Of a stretch of DNA of 64,000 nt, positions 12,366 through 24,000 are shown piece by piece; the stretch's first letter is position 1, and the number at the start of each line of letters is the position of its first letter. Both the position numbers and the translations under genes were made by a program. The notes beneath the pieces are model-generated. The model did no database searches. It was given only the letters and a program-made list of their open reading frames with translations, and was not told the origin of the DNA. Source of the stretch: Takakia lepidozioides (Eukaryota; Streptophyta; Takakiopsida; Takakiales; Takakiaceae); assembly GCA_030704615.1 (NCBI GenBank), contig CM060732.1:43751053-43815052 (forward strand), written 5' to 3'.

Positions 12366-14548
12366 GACAGTAAAACACGAAAGAAACTGAGAACATTGGG
12401 AACCCATCGTCATTTTGTTCCCATTTTCCCGGCCGATGTCATCCGTACGCCGTTCATAACATTCATTCATCCATTGCCAGCGGCAGGTAAGGACGACTAG
12501 TAAATGTTTAGTAAGTTAATTAAGGTGAAGAAGGACGACAATGAAGTCAGTATTAATTACCGGCCGGCCAATGCGGGATGTAATTAATCCTGCTTATCAC
12601 GTACCGTCTACGGATTTCACGTCTGAATACGTACGTCTTAAGTATGCCCGGTAAAGGTACATGCACCGCCGAATTACCTACACAGCCCCCTAAATAAGAC
12701 AGATAATTACGTAGGTACTAGCTACGTCTTTATTTGGTTGCTATATATAACGTATTTAGAATGTTCCTTGGCGTGAAATTAGGCTTGTTTGCTGGGCCCA
12801 CTTTATTATATCATCTATTTATTTTTTGTTTTGTCTGAAAAATGGAACCCATTTAAGTTCATGGTCTCTTGGTAGGCATTGATGATAGCCTTGAGGGCTT
12901 TACTCTTTTGTTTTCTTATTTTTCTGTTTTTAAAAAGCGGCTTCCGTCTGTGCTCAGTTTTTATGGCTTATGTAAGGTTATTTTTTCCTTAATAAAATTT
13001 CCAGGGCTACAATCCCCCTGTTGTCTGAAAAAAAATAAAATTCCGTTCGTTAGAGGTCATGGTGGTCACCGACTCTTTGTTGTTTGATGGCATCCACTTG
13101 GACACGTTTAGTTTCATTCAATGGGAAGCTTTATTTGCACGATAAGCTTACTGTTATTTTGATCCCCTGTTCAAATCGACATTGCACTTGGGGCCACTTT
13201 ACACGTTCATCGGGAACGATGAGGGCCACGGCTCATACTTGCCTTTTGACCACACTTCTAGTGTGAGAATGTGAGCGCTCCTTGGTAGAGTGGAGGTCCC
13301 GGGCTACAATTTCGTGCGGGAATCTCTCATTCTCCTATCCATGCAAGCACGACATGGTTGAGCTGAGCATACAATGTGTGGATTTTTCATCTCTTTCAAG
13401 GCTTTCTTCTTCGCAAAGCGCAATGATCGGAACGTGGAGGTTTACTATAAAGATTGACCAAGAGTAGAGGGTGATCCGCCGGGCTTCGGTTTTTGCGGAG
13501 CCTGCAAGCCCTTGTGGCTGGCTGTCAACGGGCGCAGGGTTGGGCGGGTAGTGCAGTTTTTCAGCATATGAATATGAATGGGGAGGATACAAGGACGGTC
13601 AACGGGTGAGCATGTAAAGTGGTTCTTAGAGTGTTTTGCATTCAAACCGTGAAGGAGTTCATGGGTATTTCTCCAGGGTCCCAATCTGCTTTTGTCAAAT
13701 CATTTTTTCTGTGCAGGTGAACGAATGGGCTCACACCAACCGCGGGGTTGGAACAATGGATGTTGATAACTATCCCCCTCATCGGCAATATTTTAATTAT
13801 TTCTTTCAAGTAGAAGAGCTTGCTTCATTGGCTAGGCAGTGGACAACCGTTGCGGACTCATTATTGGGTCCTTCAGAGGGCGTTTTTCTCTCTTTTTTGG
13901 AGAATATTCTGCCCCAAACATTCAAAAAATAAAATCGGCGAAAGCCCAGCGGACACTTAAGAGGCTCTCCGAAAAGATGTGGCAGGCTGCATTTTTTTGG
14001 AGAAAAGGGCCTGCGATTAGATAAATAAAAAATGGATGAAAAAATAACCAATATCCTCAAACAATTTCCCCTAAATTTAAACGAAAAATAAACGAAAAAT
14101 AAAAGTTTATAAAGTTTTCATCAGGGCCTCTGTCCCCAGTTCTTGTAAAAAAAACAAAAACGAAAAAGAAGCTAATGAAACCTGAATTGATTGACCGGGT
14201 ATAGCAGGTGTCCTTTCTCCGAGATCTAACGGTACACATCTGCACTTTGAAAAATCGAACGGCTAGATTCAAGGTCAACGGTCAAAGTAGGGGGCTAGTG
14301 TATCTGAGAGTTTTCAAGTGTGCGTGTATTGCAATCTGATCGTCCGTTGCGATTCCGAACCGATCGGCGCCATTGGATGCAGACGACGAATATCTGCTGG
14401 AGGAATCTTCTGGAACTCATTCGCCACGTCGGCGAAATGGCTTTCGCCGCCCACTTGGAGTTTCGCCACTGCTTGTCTCCTGTTTTCACTGAAAGCGTCG
14501 TAGGTTGTGTTACCTTGCTAGTCAAAATTTCCTGTGAGTGAAATCTGG
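12366..14548. other. No gene; scattered SINE-type 3' tails
   Basis: No protein family is recognised. Two stretches resemble the SINE-type 3' tail seen elsewhere: about 12970-13045 (GGTTATTTTTTCC, AATAAAA, AGGGCTACAATCCCC, then A-rich) and about 14085-14160 (AGGGCCTCTGTCCCC, then A-rich). The remainder is AT-rich and unassigned. Confidence 0.45.
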
Positions 14549-14752
14549 AGCTTTTATTATTTTATTTTATTTTATATTTTTTAGCAAACTAGGGGAGCGA
14601 CCTTGCCCGCTCACCCTTAACTTAGTTAAAAGTTAGAGGAGAAGATAACATCTTTCAATGGCTATATTATAGCACCACCGCCAAGGTAGCTGGATTTGAA
14701 CCCAGAATCACTTAGGTGGCCCTCAGTACACTCAACTGAGCAATGGACGTGG
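14549..14752 (-). mobile_element. tRNA-derived SINE
   Basis: Read on the minus strand, the head carries an A-box-like ATTGCTCAGTTGAG (14744-14731) and a good B box GGGTTCAAATCC (14703-14692), spaced as in a Pol III internal promoter. It is followed by about 100 bp of unrelated body and an A-rich tail of AAAAT repeats. No complete tRNA cloverleaf or CCA-ready acceptor stem is visible, so it is a SINE and not a tRNA gene. Confidence 0.75.
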
Positions 14753-15913
14753 TTTTGAATTTTAAATTTTTATTTCGTCTCAAAATTTCGTTTCCTCCAG
14801 CTGCAAGTTACTAATGTTGGATTCTTATAAGCTTTTGTTTTTCTGTTTTGTTCTTAAAAAGGGAAACAGCTGGGAGCGACTGCTCACAAATCATTCTTAT
14901 ACTCCGTGAAAAAAAGGAAACGAGAAGTAAGTTAGTTGATGGATTTGGCTTTGCATTTTGGACGTGGTCGATCCTCAAAATGTGTTCCTTATTGTTTTCA
15001 TTAATCATTGTGCCGAACTTAGGTTGAACATGTACCTACATATAAATAACCAAATTGAACGAGAAAGAGGGTATTTTTTCCCTCTCGCAGCAATGGTTCA
15101 ACAGCATTCTAAGTTTTTTCCGGATGCTGGTTTCTCATTGCCGCTGTTTTGAGTTCATGGCTTCGGCCGCTCTCCTGTTGATTTGATTGACCATTGTTCT
15201 GATCGTGGGCTTAACTTACTCTGCAGTGCTCGCACCGTGTCCATGTCTAGAGACCTTGAACGGTTTTAATCTCTTTCCCTTGAATAATTCCAATAAAGTC
15301 TCCAAGCCTAAGAAAAAAATGTGAGTAGGAGTTTCCTTTATCAAAAACAAATTAGAAAACAATAAATGTAGGTAATGTGGGTAAATGTAGATTTATTATT
15401 AGTAAGGGAGATTAGGTCAGGAAGAATGGTGACTCGGCGTGCCGGAGATATCTGCCGTTTGCCGGTCGCCGGTCACATGGCCGACTACCGGATGCCAGCT
15501 TGGAGCGGTCGGGCGATCTACGGCGGGGTAAAGTCGGGAAGCGAGTGAAGTAAAAAGAGAGCGAGGCGAGGCGCCGATTTTCAGCCCGCCTCCCTTGGCT
15601 CTTGTCGCCAGCCTCTCGCTCGCTCTGCTTCGCACTGGTACTCACCTGTGCGAGAGATAGGTAGGCAATGCAAGGGAGGGAGGAGGAGGTGAAGATGGAG
15701 AGCTTTGCCTTGTACAAGAGATAGCTTGTAGATTTTGGATGCAATTTGAGCAAGGGGAGATATTAGGTGGGAGCGTGTATTGATGCATGAGAAACGGCGT
15801 TCGGGGGTTGGTGGATGTCAATGTAGGAGGCCGGGATGCAGATGTAGGCAGTCGGGCACGGAATTGGCTCCCGATCGAGCTTGTATCTGTGTATTTAGAA
15901 TTGCGAGGGGGTA
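14753..15913. other. Intergenic; 5' flank of the SAP30-like gene
   Basis: No gene is seen. A GC-rich stretch at about 15420-15680 contrasts with AT-rich surroundings and could be part of the SAP30-like gene's promoter or 5' leader. A GGTATTTTTTCCCTCTCGC block near 15070 and AATAAAG near 15295 recall the SINE tail motif. Confidence 0.35.
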
Positions 15914-18853
15914 ATGCTCGAGACGGAAGTAGGCCCGCTGGGCTTTTTTACTCCTTGCTGCGACGATAGCAGTGAGGAGGGGCTTTCTGTGCTTCCCAGG
16001 CACACGAAAGTTGTTGTGACGGGAAATAATCGCACTAAATCAGTGCTTGTTGGACTCCATGGTGTTGTGAAGAAGGCTGTTGGCCTCGGCGGCTGGCATT
16101 GGCTGGTAAATTCATCTCAGACAGTGATGTATCGCCAACTCGGTGGTCAACGACATTGTTGTTCCCATTTCTTCGTAGTCTCATGTTTTTGTCTGGATTT
16201 TAGCCTAGTTTGATAGTATATAGCCTGAAGCTGGATGAAGTTCTTCGTTTTAGGAACCTTTCGAGCTTTGCATTCGGGAGACTAGGCTAAGGAATTTGGC
16301 AGGAATCGGGAACCTAAATTGAAGGCTCGTAAATATAAGATCTTAGCCAGTCTTGAGAGGAAATTATCAGGAATGATGAGCTCCAATTTCCTTTGCACCT
16401 GTATGAATAAAGTTTCACCTTGAAGCGGTACTAAAACAAGTTAGGAGTCTATGTAGTGATTTGGAAAGACCTGTACTTGCCTTCTCTGTAGAAGGATCAA
16501 AATTGGAAGCAATCTCTCGGTGACTCTCATTGCATGGACGTGCTATCAGGTACTTACAAATGGAGTGGAAGTGAAGCTCCAGCGAAATGCATTGAGTGTT
16601 ATTGAAGCCCCTACTGGTGATGAAGAAGATGATGACAACAACGAGAATCCTTTTTCGAGTGGGACAAGTCTAGGTTCGTGCTGTCAGATGTTCTTAGATC
16701 AGTGATCGTGTCACCTAGCGAATTTGAGTTGGTCGATTGTCTTGCGGGAATCTCAGAAAATGCTCGATCGCGTTAAGGTGATCAAGTATACTTCGGTTCC
16801 GCTCACCGATACACTGTGCACCAACACTGAATTCGGGAACCAAGCTTGGCTACGTTCTGTATGGAGTCTGATAGTCATAGAGGGACTATGTTAAAGGTTG
16901 GCGGTTAGAGACTTCTGATAGCGGCAGTTTGTGCAGAGGATGATTTCCCAAGAACGTTCAAGCCAATAGTGCAGCCGCTGAAGCCAATAACGCTTATGCC
17001 GCATCCATTAAATGAAGACCTTACAGCAGAGGAGGCTGCACCATTTAGACATTCATTACATGGGAAGAAAGAGGTTATTGAGGAAGCAAGTTCAGCATCT
17101 GATACTCTACCAGTATGTGATTGAATCTCAGCCTGCCAGCTGCCTGCTGTAGTTGTCTGTCTTATCCAAGCTTCATATAGCGTGGAACTGATTGTGTTAT
17201 TGTCCTTCACACGGCAAGACTGTACAATGGGGATTGCAGGATATACCAGCATTGGCTTCTAGGTGTTTGCACATTGGTTTGGTGAACTTTGTTACATCCT
17301 TGGACATTGTGTGGATTGAAGGCCAGACTTTGGGTCTAAAACATGTTTATCATAGGAGTTTGGTTCATTATACAATTATTGCATGCAGAGGGTGGATCTT
17401 AGCAAGCTTGAGACAGCTGCATTGAGGAGGTATCGAAGACATTTCAAGCTGGTGAGATATCTGTGTAGACACTCCTGAAAGTGAGTGGTTGTGATGTGTC
17501 CTGACAAAATTATTAGATTTCCATCAGCCTAGAATAAAAGCCTCATTTTCAGCTGTTGGGAGTGAAATCAGAATTGACGTCTACTAAAATCACAGAGTAT
17601 TCAAGTGCTTAAAGGGGTTTAAGATCCCGAGTTTTCATGGTACAGACCTTCAGGAAATCTCAGAGCAAATTATGCTGTTAAAGAAAGAGCTTAACAAGAA
17701 GTGTGTGCACCAGATTCTGGTCCATCTGGACTGTGTAAGGTTATGTGATGGAGGGACTTGGAGGTTCTTTCTGCAGCACGTTGCTGTGGGTTGATTACAA
17801 AGGTCTCTCTCTTAATGTCTCCCATCAAGTGAGATTTACTCCAAGGCTCAATTTAAGGAAGCCATTCGAGAGGGGATCTTCAAATGTCTATTTGAATGCA
17901 CTAATGGTGAAACATGTTGGTGATGATATGTAAGCAATCATGTAGTTATGCTCAGGACCAATTAATACTTGGAACCAACAACAACATATTGTACTATGTT
18001 GGCTCTTTCTGAAGGTCGAAGTTGGTCCCAACTCATCCAAGGAGCAGCTTGTGCATGTGGTTGGCAGGCATTTCATGTCACAGGTGAATTTTGTCCAAAC
18101 TTGTCTTGTTGGTCTTAGTGGATAAGTAGCTCAGCTCCAGTGTTTATTAACAGGGCTGTGGATTTTTGAACCCTGCATGAAGGTTGTAGTGAAAATTTCA
18201 GACATTAGTTACAGTTTTTAAGTTGTAATATGTGCTGAGTGTGGTTCTTACGACTTATGCTGTATTGCCATTCTATCAAGTACTGTCACATAGCTAGTTT
18301 CTATATCTCATCGTTTGCTCAGATTTCTGTGACAAATAGTGCCAAGTGTATTCTGGAAGAGGTGTGAGCCTCCCGCTGAATCCTTGAAGTAATAGCAAGC
18401 AAATACATTTTCTTGATGGTGATTGTTGAGCGTGAGTTAGATGTAGGTCTCTGATGGGTCCCTGGCTGTGGACCATCATTTAAGCTGGAATGTGTTTTTG
18501 CATCAGTGAGGAAGCGCTTGCTAGTGCTAATTGTCCCCCTTTTCTAGACAGATCTACTCACCAGTCGTGAAATACTGGTGTCTCTCAGAGTATGAAGTTT
18601 TTAGTTCAGACGAATAGGGCTGGTTGGTTGTCACCATTTGTTCAGTTATCTCTATAGGTTCAAGCCCCTGGATTGTTTATGCCTAGGACTCCTTTCAGCC
18701 ATGCAGGTTAGAATCTGAGTGGGTGGTTGTAGTGCCTGGTTGTCATATTTTAACTCCTAATTAGTGCGTCCTCTTGGGTTTGGTCTGCAGAAATTGGATG
18801 AATTCCAGGTCATCACAGGCTTCCTGCAAGCTGCGAAACGTCTCAAGTCATAA
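15914..18853 (+). CDS. AFR: SAP30-like Sin3-binding protein (plant AFR type), 6 exons, 198 aa
   Basis: Exons are 15914-16105, 16550-16673, 17027-17112, 17389-17451, 18015-18083 and 18791-18853, all GT-AG and frame-consistent. The N-terminal half contains TKVVVTGNNRTKSVLVGLHG and KAVGLGGWHWL, then an acidic linker (GDEEDDDNNEN). The C-terminal half is the SAP30 Sin3-binding domain, residues about 135-198: VDLSKLETAALRRYRRHFKL, SKEQLVHVVGRHFMSQ and KLDEFQVITGFLQAAKRLKS. In Arabidopsis such proteins (SAP30 function-related) join Sin3-HDAC co-repressor complexes in the nucleus. Exon 3 (EEAAPFRHSLHGKKEVIEE) is the least certain because that region is poorly conserved. A change from the usual WRYWRHF to RRYRRHF in the domain is notable. 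Start choice: the first ATG of the conserved frame, with a family-like N-terminus. Confidence 0.87.
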
Positions 18854-21001
18854 TTCTGAGGTCTGGTGGTGGTTGTCCATGTGGACTCACAAGATTTCAC
18901 CTCATGTCCAAGCTGTGGAACTGCTGACACTTGGAAAAGTGAGAGGGTGGGGGCATGCACGGGAAGGGAGAGGGGAATAGGCAAGTGCTCTTGGCGGAGT
19001 ATCACCACAACATTGGCCATGCACATGCAACGCATCCTGGTGTGTATCGTACATAGTCACTCTTTACCAGTGGGGCTCGGCCATATAAGTTACCTAGCAT
19101 GCTAGTTAACACGAACACATCTTGCAAGGGGTTCTGCACATAAGGTTACAGCTTGTAGCTACGGGTTCTTAGCTTTCACTTGAATTAGCTTGTTGGAGAA
19201 AATGAATGCCTCCATTGGTGCCTACTCTGTATGTACCTAAGCTTTGCACAAGCAATCTTCTGTTGCCATGCCAAAATGCAGTGTACATAGTGTCATTTCA
19301 GGCTCATTTGGCAGCACCTTCTTACTTAAACTAACACCTGTTTATATACAGAGTTGAACAATGTGTCACATGTCTGAGGAATTTATGCTATTTGAGTTCT
19401 ATACTCGGAATTATGTTCCAAGTAGTTTAAGGATGCGAAGCTTAGAGTCCATCATTGAATTGATTCATGTGGAAGGCCCATGTATGGCCCTGCAGCCGTT
19501 GGTGGGGGGGGTGGAGGAGGGGCTGGATTTCATTCTTTCTAATATCTGTCTGCAGTGCCTTGTTCCAAGACTGGAAAGGTAACTTGGGGTGGCTAACTCT
19601 TTGCAGTATTAACATGTTAAATGGAGTGTAAACTCTTACAACAATTCAAAACATATGTTGTGTGTATGTTCTGTTCTGTTATGTTCACCTATGGAAGAGG
19701 CACATCAAATGCATACCATGTTTGTGACACGCTTACACTTTCAGCAGGTGGATGAGCTTGAATATAGCAGCTCACCTTTCAAACAAGCAGGAGTCCTGAG
19801 AAAGTTACTGATGGAAGGAGATTACTTGCAGCAAGGAGGGATCCAGAAAGTCTTCATATACATATGCCCCTTTTCTCGGTTTCAGGGAATGGACCACCAG
19901 GTCTCTTTACCAGGGCCCTGCACAGCCTGTGGAGGTCATCAAACTCCAGGATTTGGTCAAAACCCATTGTTTATCCTGATGGTACATCCTTTACTCACAG
20001 TCTGATCCCATCCCATAGACAAACGGTACATTCTTGTGGTCGAGAAACCACTGCCGAAATGATGATGCTGGAAGTAGTTCATTCCTAAATTTGTTGAAAG
20101 GCAGATTCAATGGGCTGAGGAAGCGTGGAGAGGCCGTCACAAAGGAGGTAGTTGGGTGTATCACAACCTTGTTGCTGCTGTCATATGGCTGTGTTGCTCT
20201 TATTTGGAACTTATATGGAGTCAAAAAGCCCCTCAGGTTCTGCTATGTCACGAGCCCCAATCTAAGCCTAAGCCTGAACAGTAACTCTGCAGAAATCTCC
20301 ACACCTCAGCCCCACAAGACATTTCATCTACTGGGAATAGAAGCATTGCACTGGGCAGTAAAATATGTGATAGAAGAACACTGGAGAGAGAGGAATAGGT
20401 GCAGCAGGATAACTGAGCAAGAAAGTTGACCTTGTGAGTGAACCACAGGTTGCAACATATCATGGTATCGCAAAGTGAAATAGGAGCGTGCTCCCCTGAT
20501 AGAGTAGGAACAGCAACACCCTCGAGAAAGATGTGTTTTACATGCCTAGGAAGAACTTTCATGTGGGCATGTTCATTTCATAACTGAGCAATTTCAATGC
20601 CAACTTACATGTTACATATTTAGAAGACAACGTGGGGTCTTTTAAACAAAGAAAGTGAAATGACCATTCACAAAGTAGGAAAAGTTTACGAGACACACAA
20701 CAAGATTTAAACCTAGAATCATCTTGGTAAAATTCAGTGTGCTAATCAATTGTGGTTGGCATCTTCTACACAAATAATTCAGCTAATGCACCACATTTGC
20801 TTAATTCACTTTTGTATGTTCAGGAACCTTTCCCACCTATTCCCACAAAACTCTCAAAGGTTCCAGGGTGGCCCTTTCACAGACAGCTGAGCTGATCAGA
20901 CAGGGCTGCAATCATGATTGAGCTTTGACAGTATCAAGTGCCAGAAATCTAGTGTCTCAAAGGCAAAATCACCTTATTACAGCCGCAACAGAGAGAAGTG
21001 C
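18854..21001. other. Convergent intergenic region
   Basis: It lies between the convergent SAP30-like (+) and CCT5 (-) genes. Reading frames of up to 131 codons occur but none resembles a known family. Around 20640-20775 the minus strand shows a degenerate SINE head with a B-box-like GGTTTAAATCTTG. The rest is unassigned. Confidence 0.4.
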
Positions 21002-24000
21002 CTAATAACCAGAGGGAGTAATCACGTCATCAATCTTGAGAATCATTTTCACCACCTGGGTTGCCAGAAGCATCTGCTGCTTTTTACCAATCAGTGTCTC
21101 GAACACGTTTTGCTCTCTCATGTCATTTGTCCCTGTGTCATTGCAGTCAATCCCCAAATATGGATTCCGTTCCTGCCAGTTGTGAAGGCACGGTCATTAT
21201 GATACTCTGATAGGACAAGTTGGGAAGCGAGAGGTGGCAATCACTAGACCAGTACTTGCAATGACAATTCTATAATATTTGAATGGTAACATCTGACCTG
21301 GTCATTACAAATTCTGATGAAAAGTACGCCAAAGAGCATTGACTAAGCAATCCATTGCTAACAAGCGCTGTCCCTATTAGGTCAGACAACTCTATGAGAG
21401 ATCCAACTGGCTCTTTACCTTGATTTGTTGTGCTTTGACAACCGTCAACGTGTTGATGGGCTGCAAACCACTGTTCTCTGCCAGGGCCATGGGCACCATA
21501 TCAAGTGCATCTGCAAATGCCCTCATGGCATACTGGTAACCAACAACCAACAGAGCATCCCGTATTAGTAACATAAGCTCAACATGTTCTGACACACAAA
21601 AGCAAACTGATGCAAGACATCAACACTAGACAAAAATTTCCTCATCAACAGTTCCTGTGAGTGGACTACAACATATACCAGAGGGAATAGTCCCTGAGTT
21701 ACTGCTTTCACCTACCAGGATATGCAACTCCATCCTAAAATAACACAGCAATTGTCTCAGACAAATTTTTTGCAGGATACTACACAGGCAATGAAACTCA
21801 GTGCAACACAAAGGAGTGAGACAGAACCTGTTCCACACCCGGAATCTTATCAGCGGCTGCCTCAACAGCCAAGGAACAGGAAATCTCAGCTGATCCACCA
21901 CCGAACACAATCGAATTGTCACGAATCAAGTTTCTTGCGACACATAGAGCATCATGCAGACTCCGCTTTGTCTCCTCAATCATCATTTTGTTTCCTGTTC
22001 ACAAACAGTTAAGGGCCAACAGAACACCAGATCATCCGGATCTGTACCACTCCTGACTACATACACTACTAACTAAAAGAGCGAGTTCGCTTCTTGCAAA
22101 GCAGATAGGTAAGACATCACCAATGAACAGAGACCTTTTAACCTGGACCACAAACCACAAACAACAAAATTTCAACATGGAGCTATAAGACCTTCAGGAT
22201 TCCTTCTGGGCATGCAAGATGGACAGTTCAAAACCAGTTTTTTCAGGGGAGGGACAGCCTTTGATCCTTACCACGGGACCTGATGCTATCAGACACCCAC
22301 AAGTGCATCAATGAGTCTTTAACTTGGACTACACAAGTTTGCAGCAGGTCAAGGCACCACAGGAACCCTCCAGGTGCACCTTACTAGTCATGCTGGGAGG
22401 AGTTGCACAGCCAGACAGTGGATTCCCGAAGAAGATACATAACATGCCTCTATGTCCTCTTCTTTGTATAACATGTCAGCAAGGACAGGAAAGATTGTAC
22501 TCATAAGACGTTGTTTGCCGTAGCCTTGTGGCCATTGACCCCGCGCCCAGTTTGAGCGGGAACAAAAGGGACAGAACCTACCTCTGTCAGGGGCTGACGT
22601 TGGTAGTAAGACTTACCTCCATATAAAGAATTAATCCGGGTTTTCCAGATATCCTCTAGAAATCCCTTCACACAAGCATCAATCTGCTGTGTGTGATTTG
22701 CCCAAAAACTAGGCCTCAGGAGGGCCTGGGCTTTTGGCTCAGCCTCGAGACTTTCAAAGTTGGTAAACAGGGGTACAGGCACAATTCCCTTAATAGTCTT
22801 CAGATTGCCCACACAACGGGCAATTGCACTCTCCCTTTCCTCTCTGCTTCTGTTTGCTGTTCAAAGGTAGGCTTCCTGCCCTGAGTTTAAATTTCAGTCT
22901 AGTGCCGAGAGTGGGTAGACCCTTGAGGTCATCCAAGATGTCCTCCCCCATGTCACAGACTGGAAACAAGTTCAGGGAAGTTTTCTGCCTAACTTCATTT
23001 TCATCAGACAATCTCATGGCAACAGACATGGCTGAGGACACTACAGCCTCTAAGTCAGATTTATCCAGCAGGGTCAAGACTTGCGGATCCAGGTCCAGGT
23101 CCTTGAGGATCTCTTCTACTCTCTTCTGCCAGGACTTAGCCTGTTTGACAGGGCGGTCCTGTTTCCAAGATATAGAGTCGATTAATTTAGGATATCTGGT
23201 GTTGGGCATATGTTGCAGCTGACCCCACCATCTGACCTTGAATTCATCTCGTCGGGAGCTTAAGGACGGAATGCCAAACTCACCCCGAACAGCCACATTG
23301 GCTGTTTTGGAGCATGCTGACATACACTCCTTAAGCACCCCCACTTGAATGGATTCTAGAGACTTAGCCTGGTTGGAGTTATCAACCCATATAGCAGATC
23401 CGTACTCCAAGGCAGGTCTAATAACGCGACAAAGGGCAGGAAAGATAGAAAGGGCAAGGGAACAAAAAGGTAAAGCCCTCCCAAAGCCCCAAACTAGAAG
23501 CCGTTGGCACAAAGGACGTCCAAGGTCTCGCACAAACAGACTCAGACACCAGAGGGAAGAACCTACCACCACGAATGAAGATGGTGACAGCTCTAGAATT
23601 GGCACACTGCTCAATGTAGAGCATTCGGTCCTTTGTTGTTCCAAAGCTTTTCTCCCGCACCAATCCAGCCTGGAAAGGTACCCACAAAAGACATGTAGCA
23701 TCCAGACATAACAATACATTGATACCTTCACTGATGTCAAAACTAGGAAGTTAATGCTGTTTGCAGACAAGGAAATAGCCTTCCTACCAGTGCACCTCCA
23801 CTTCATTGTGAAGAAGACCCATCCAAAGGAACCTTTCCCAAGAGCCAAAGAAATCATTTAGCACGAGACTAGTTGTGGTATGTTACACTTTCCTACTGTT
23901 TAGATCCTGAAATAGCATATTCCTCAGTTCAGAAAGTAGCCTGAGAAATGAGCACTACCTTGCCCAGCTTGTCGGGTGTAAGCTCTTGAAATCTTGGGAC

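Noticed and set aside
13265-13320. TGGTAGAGTGG as an A box of another SINE
   Set aside because: No credible B box at the right distance and no tail motif.
14680-14750. Possible tRNA gene on the minus strand
   Set aside because: Good A and B boxes, but the acceptor and other stems do not pair and an A-rich tail follows, so it is a SINE head.
15412-15753. Minus-strand 113-codon frame in a GC-rich block
   Set aside because: Composition reflects local GC content; no domain, and it lies in the probable 5' flank of the SAP30-like gene.
22790-23857. 355-codon minus-strand frame as one gene
   Set aside because: It is a chance join of CCT5 exon 6 read in the wrong frame and the LINE RT segment.
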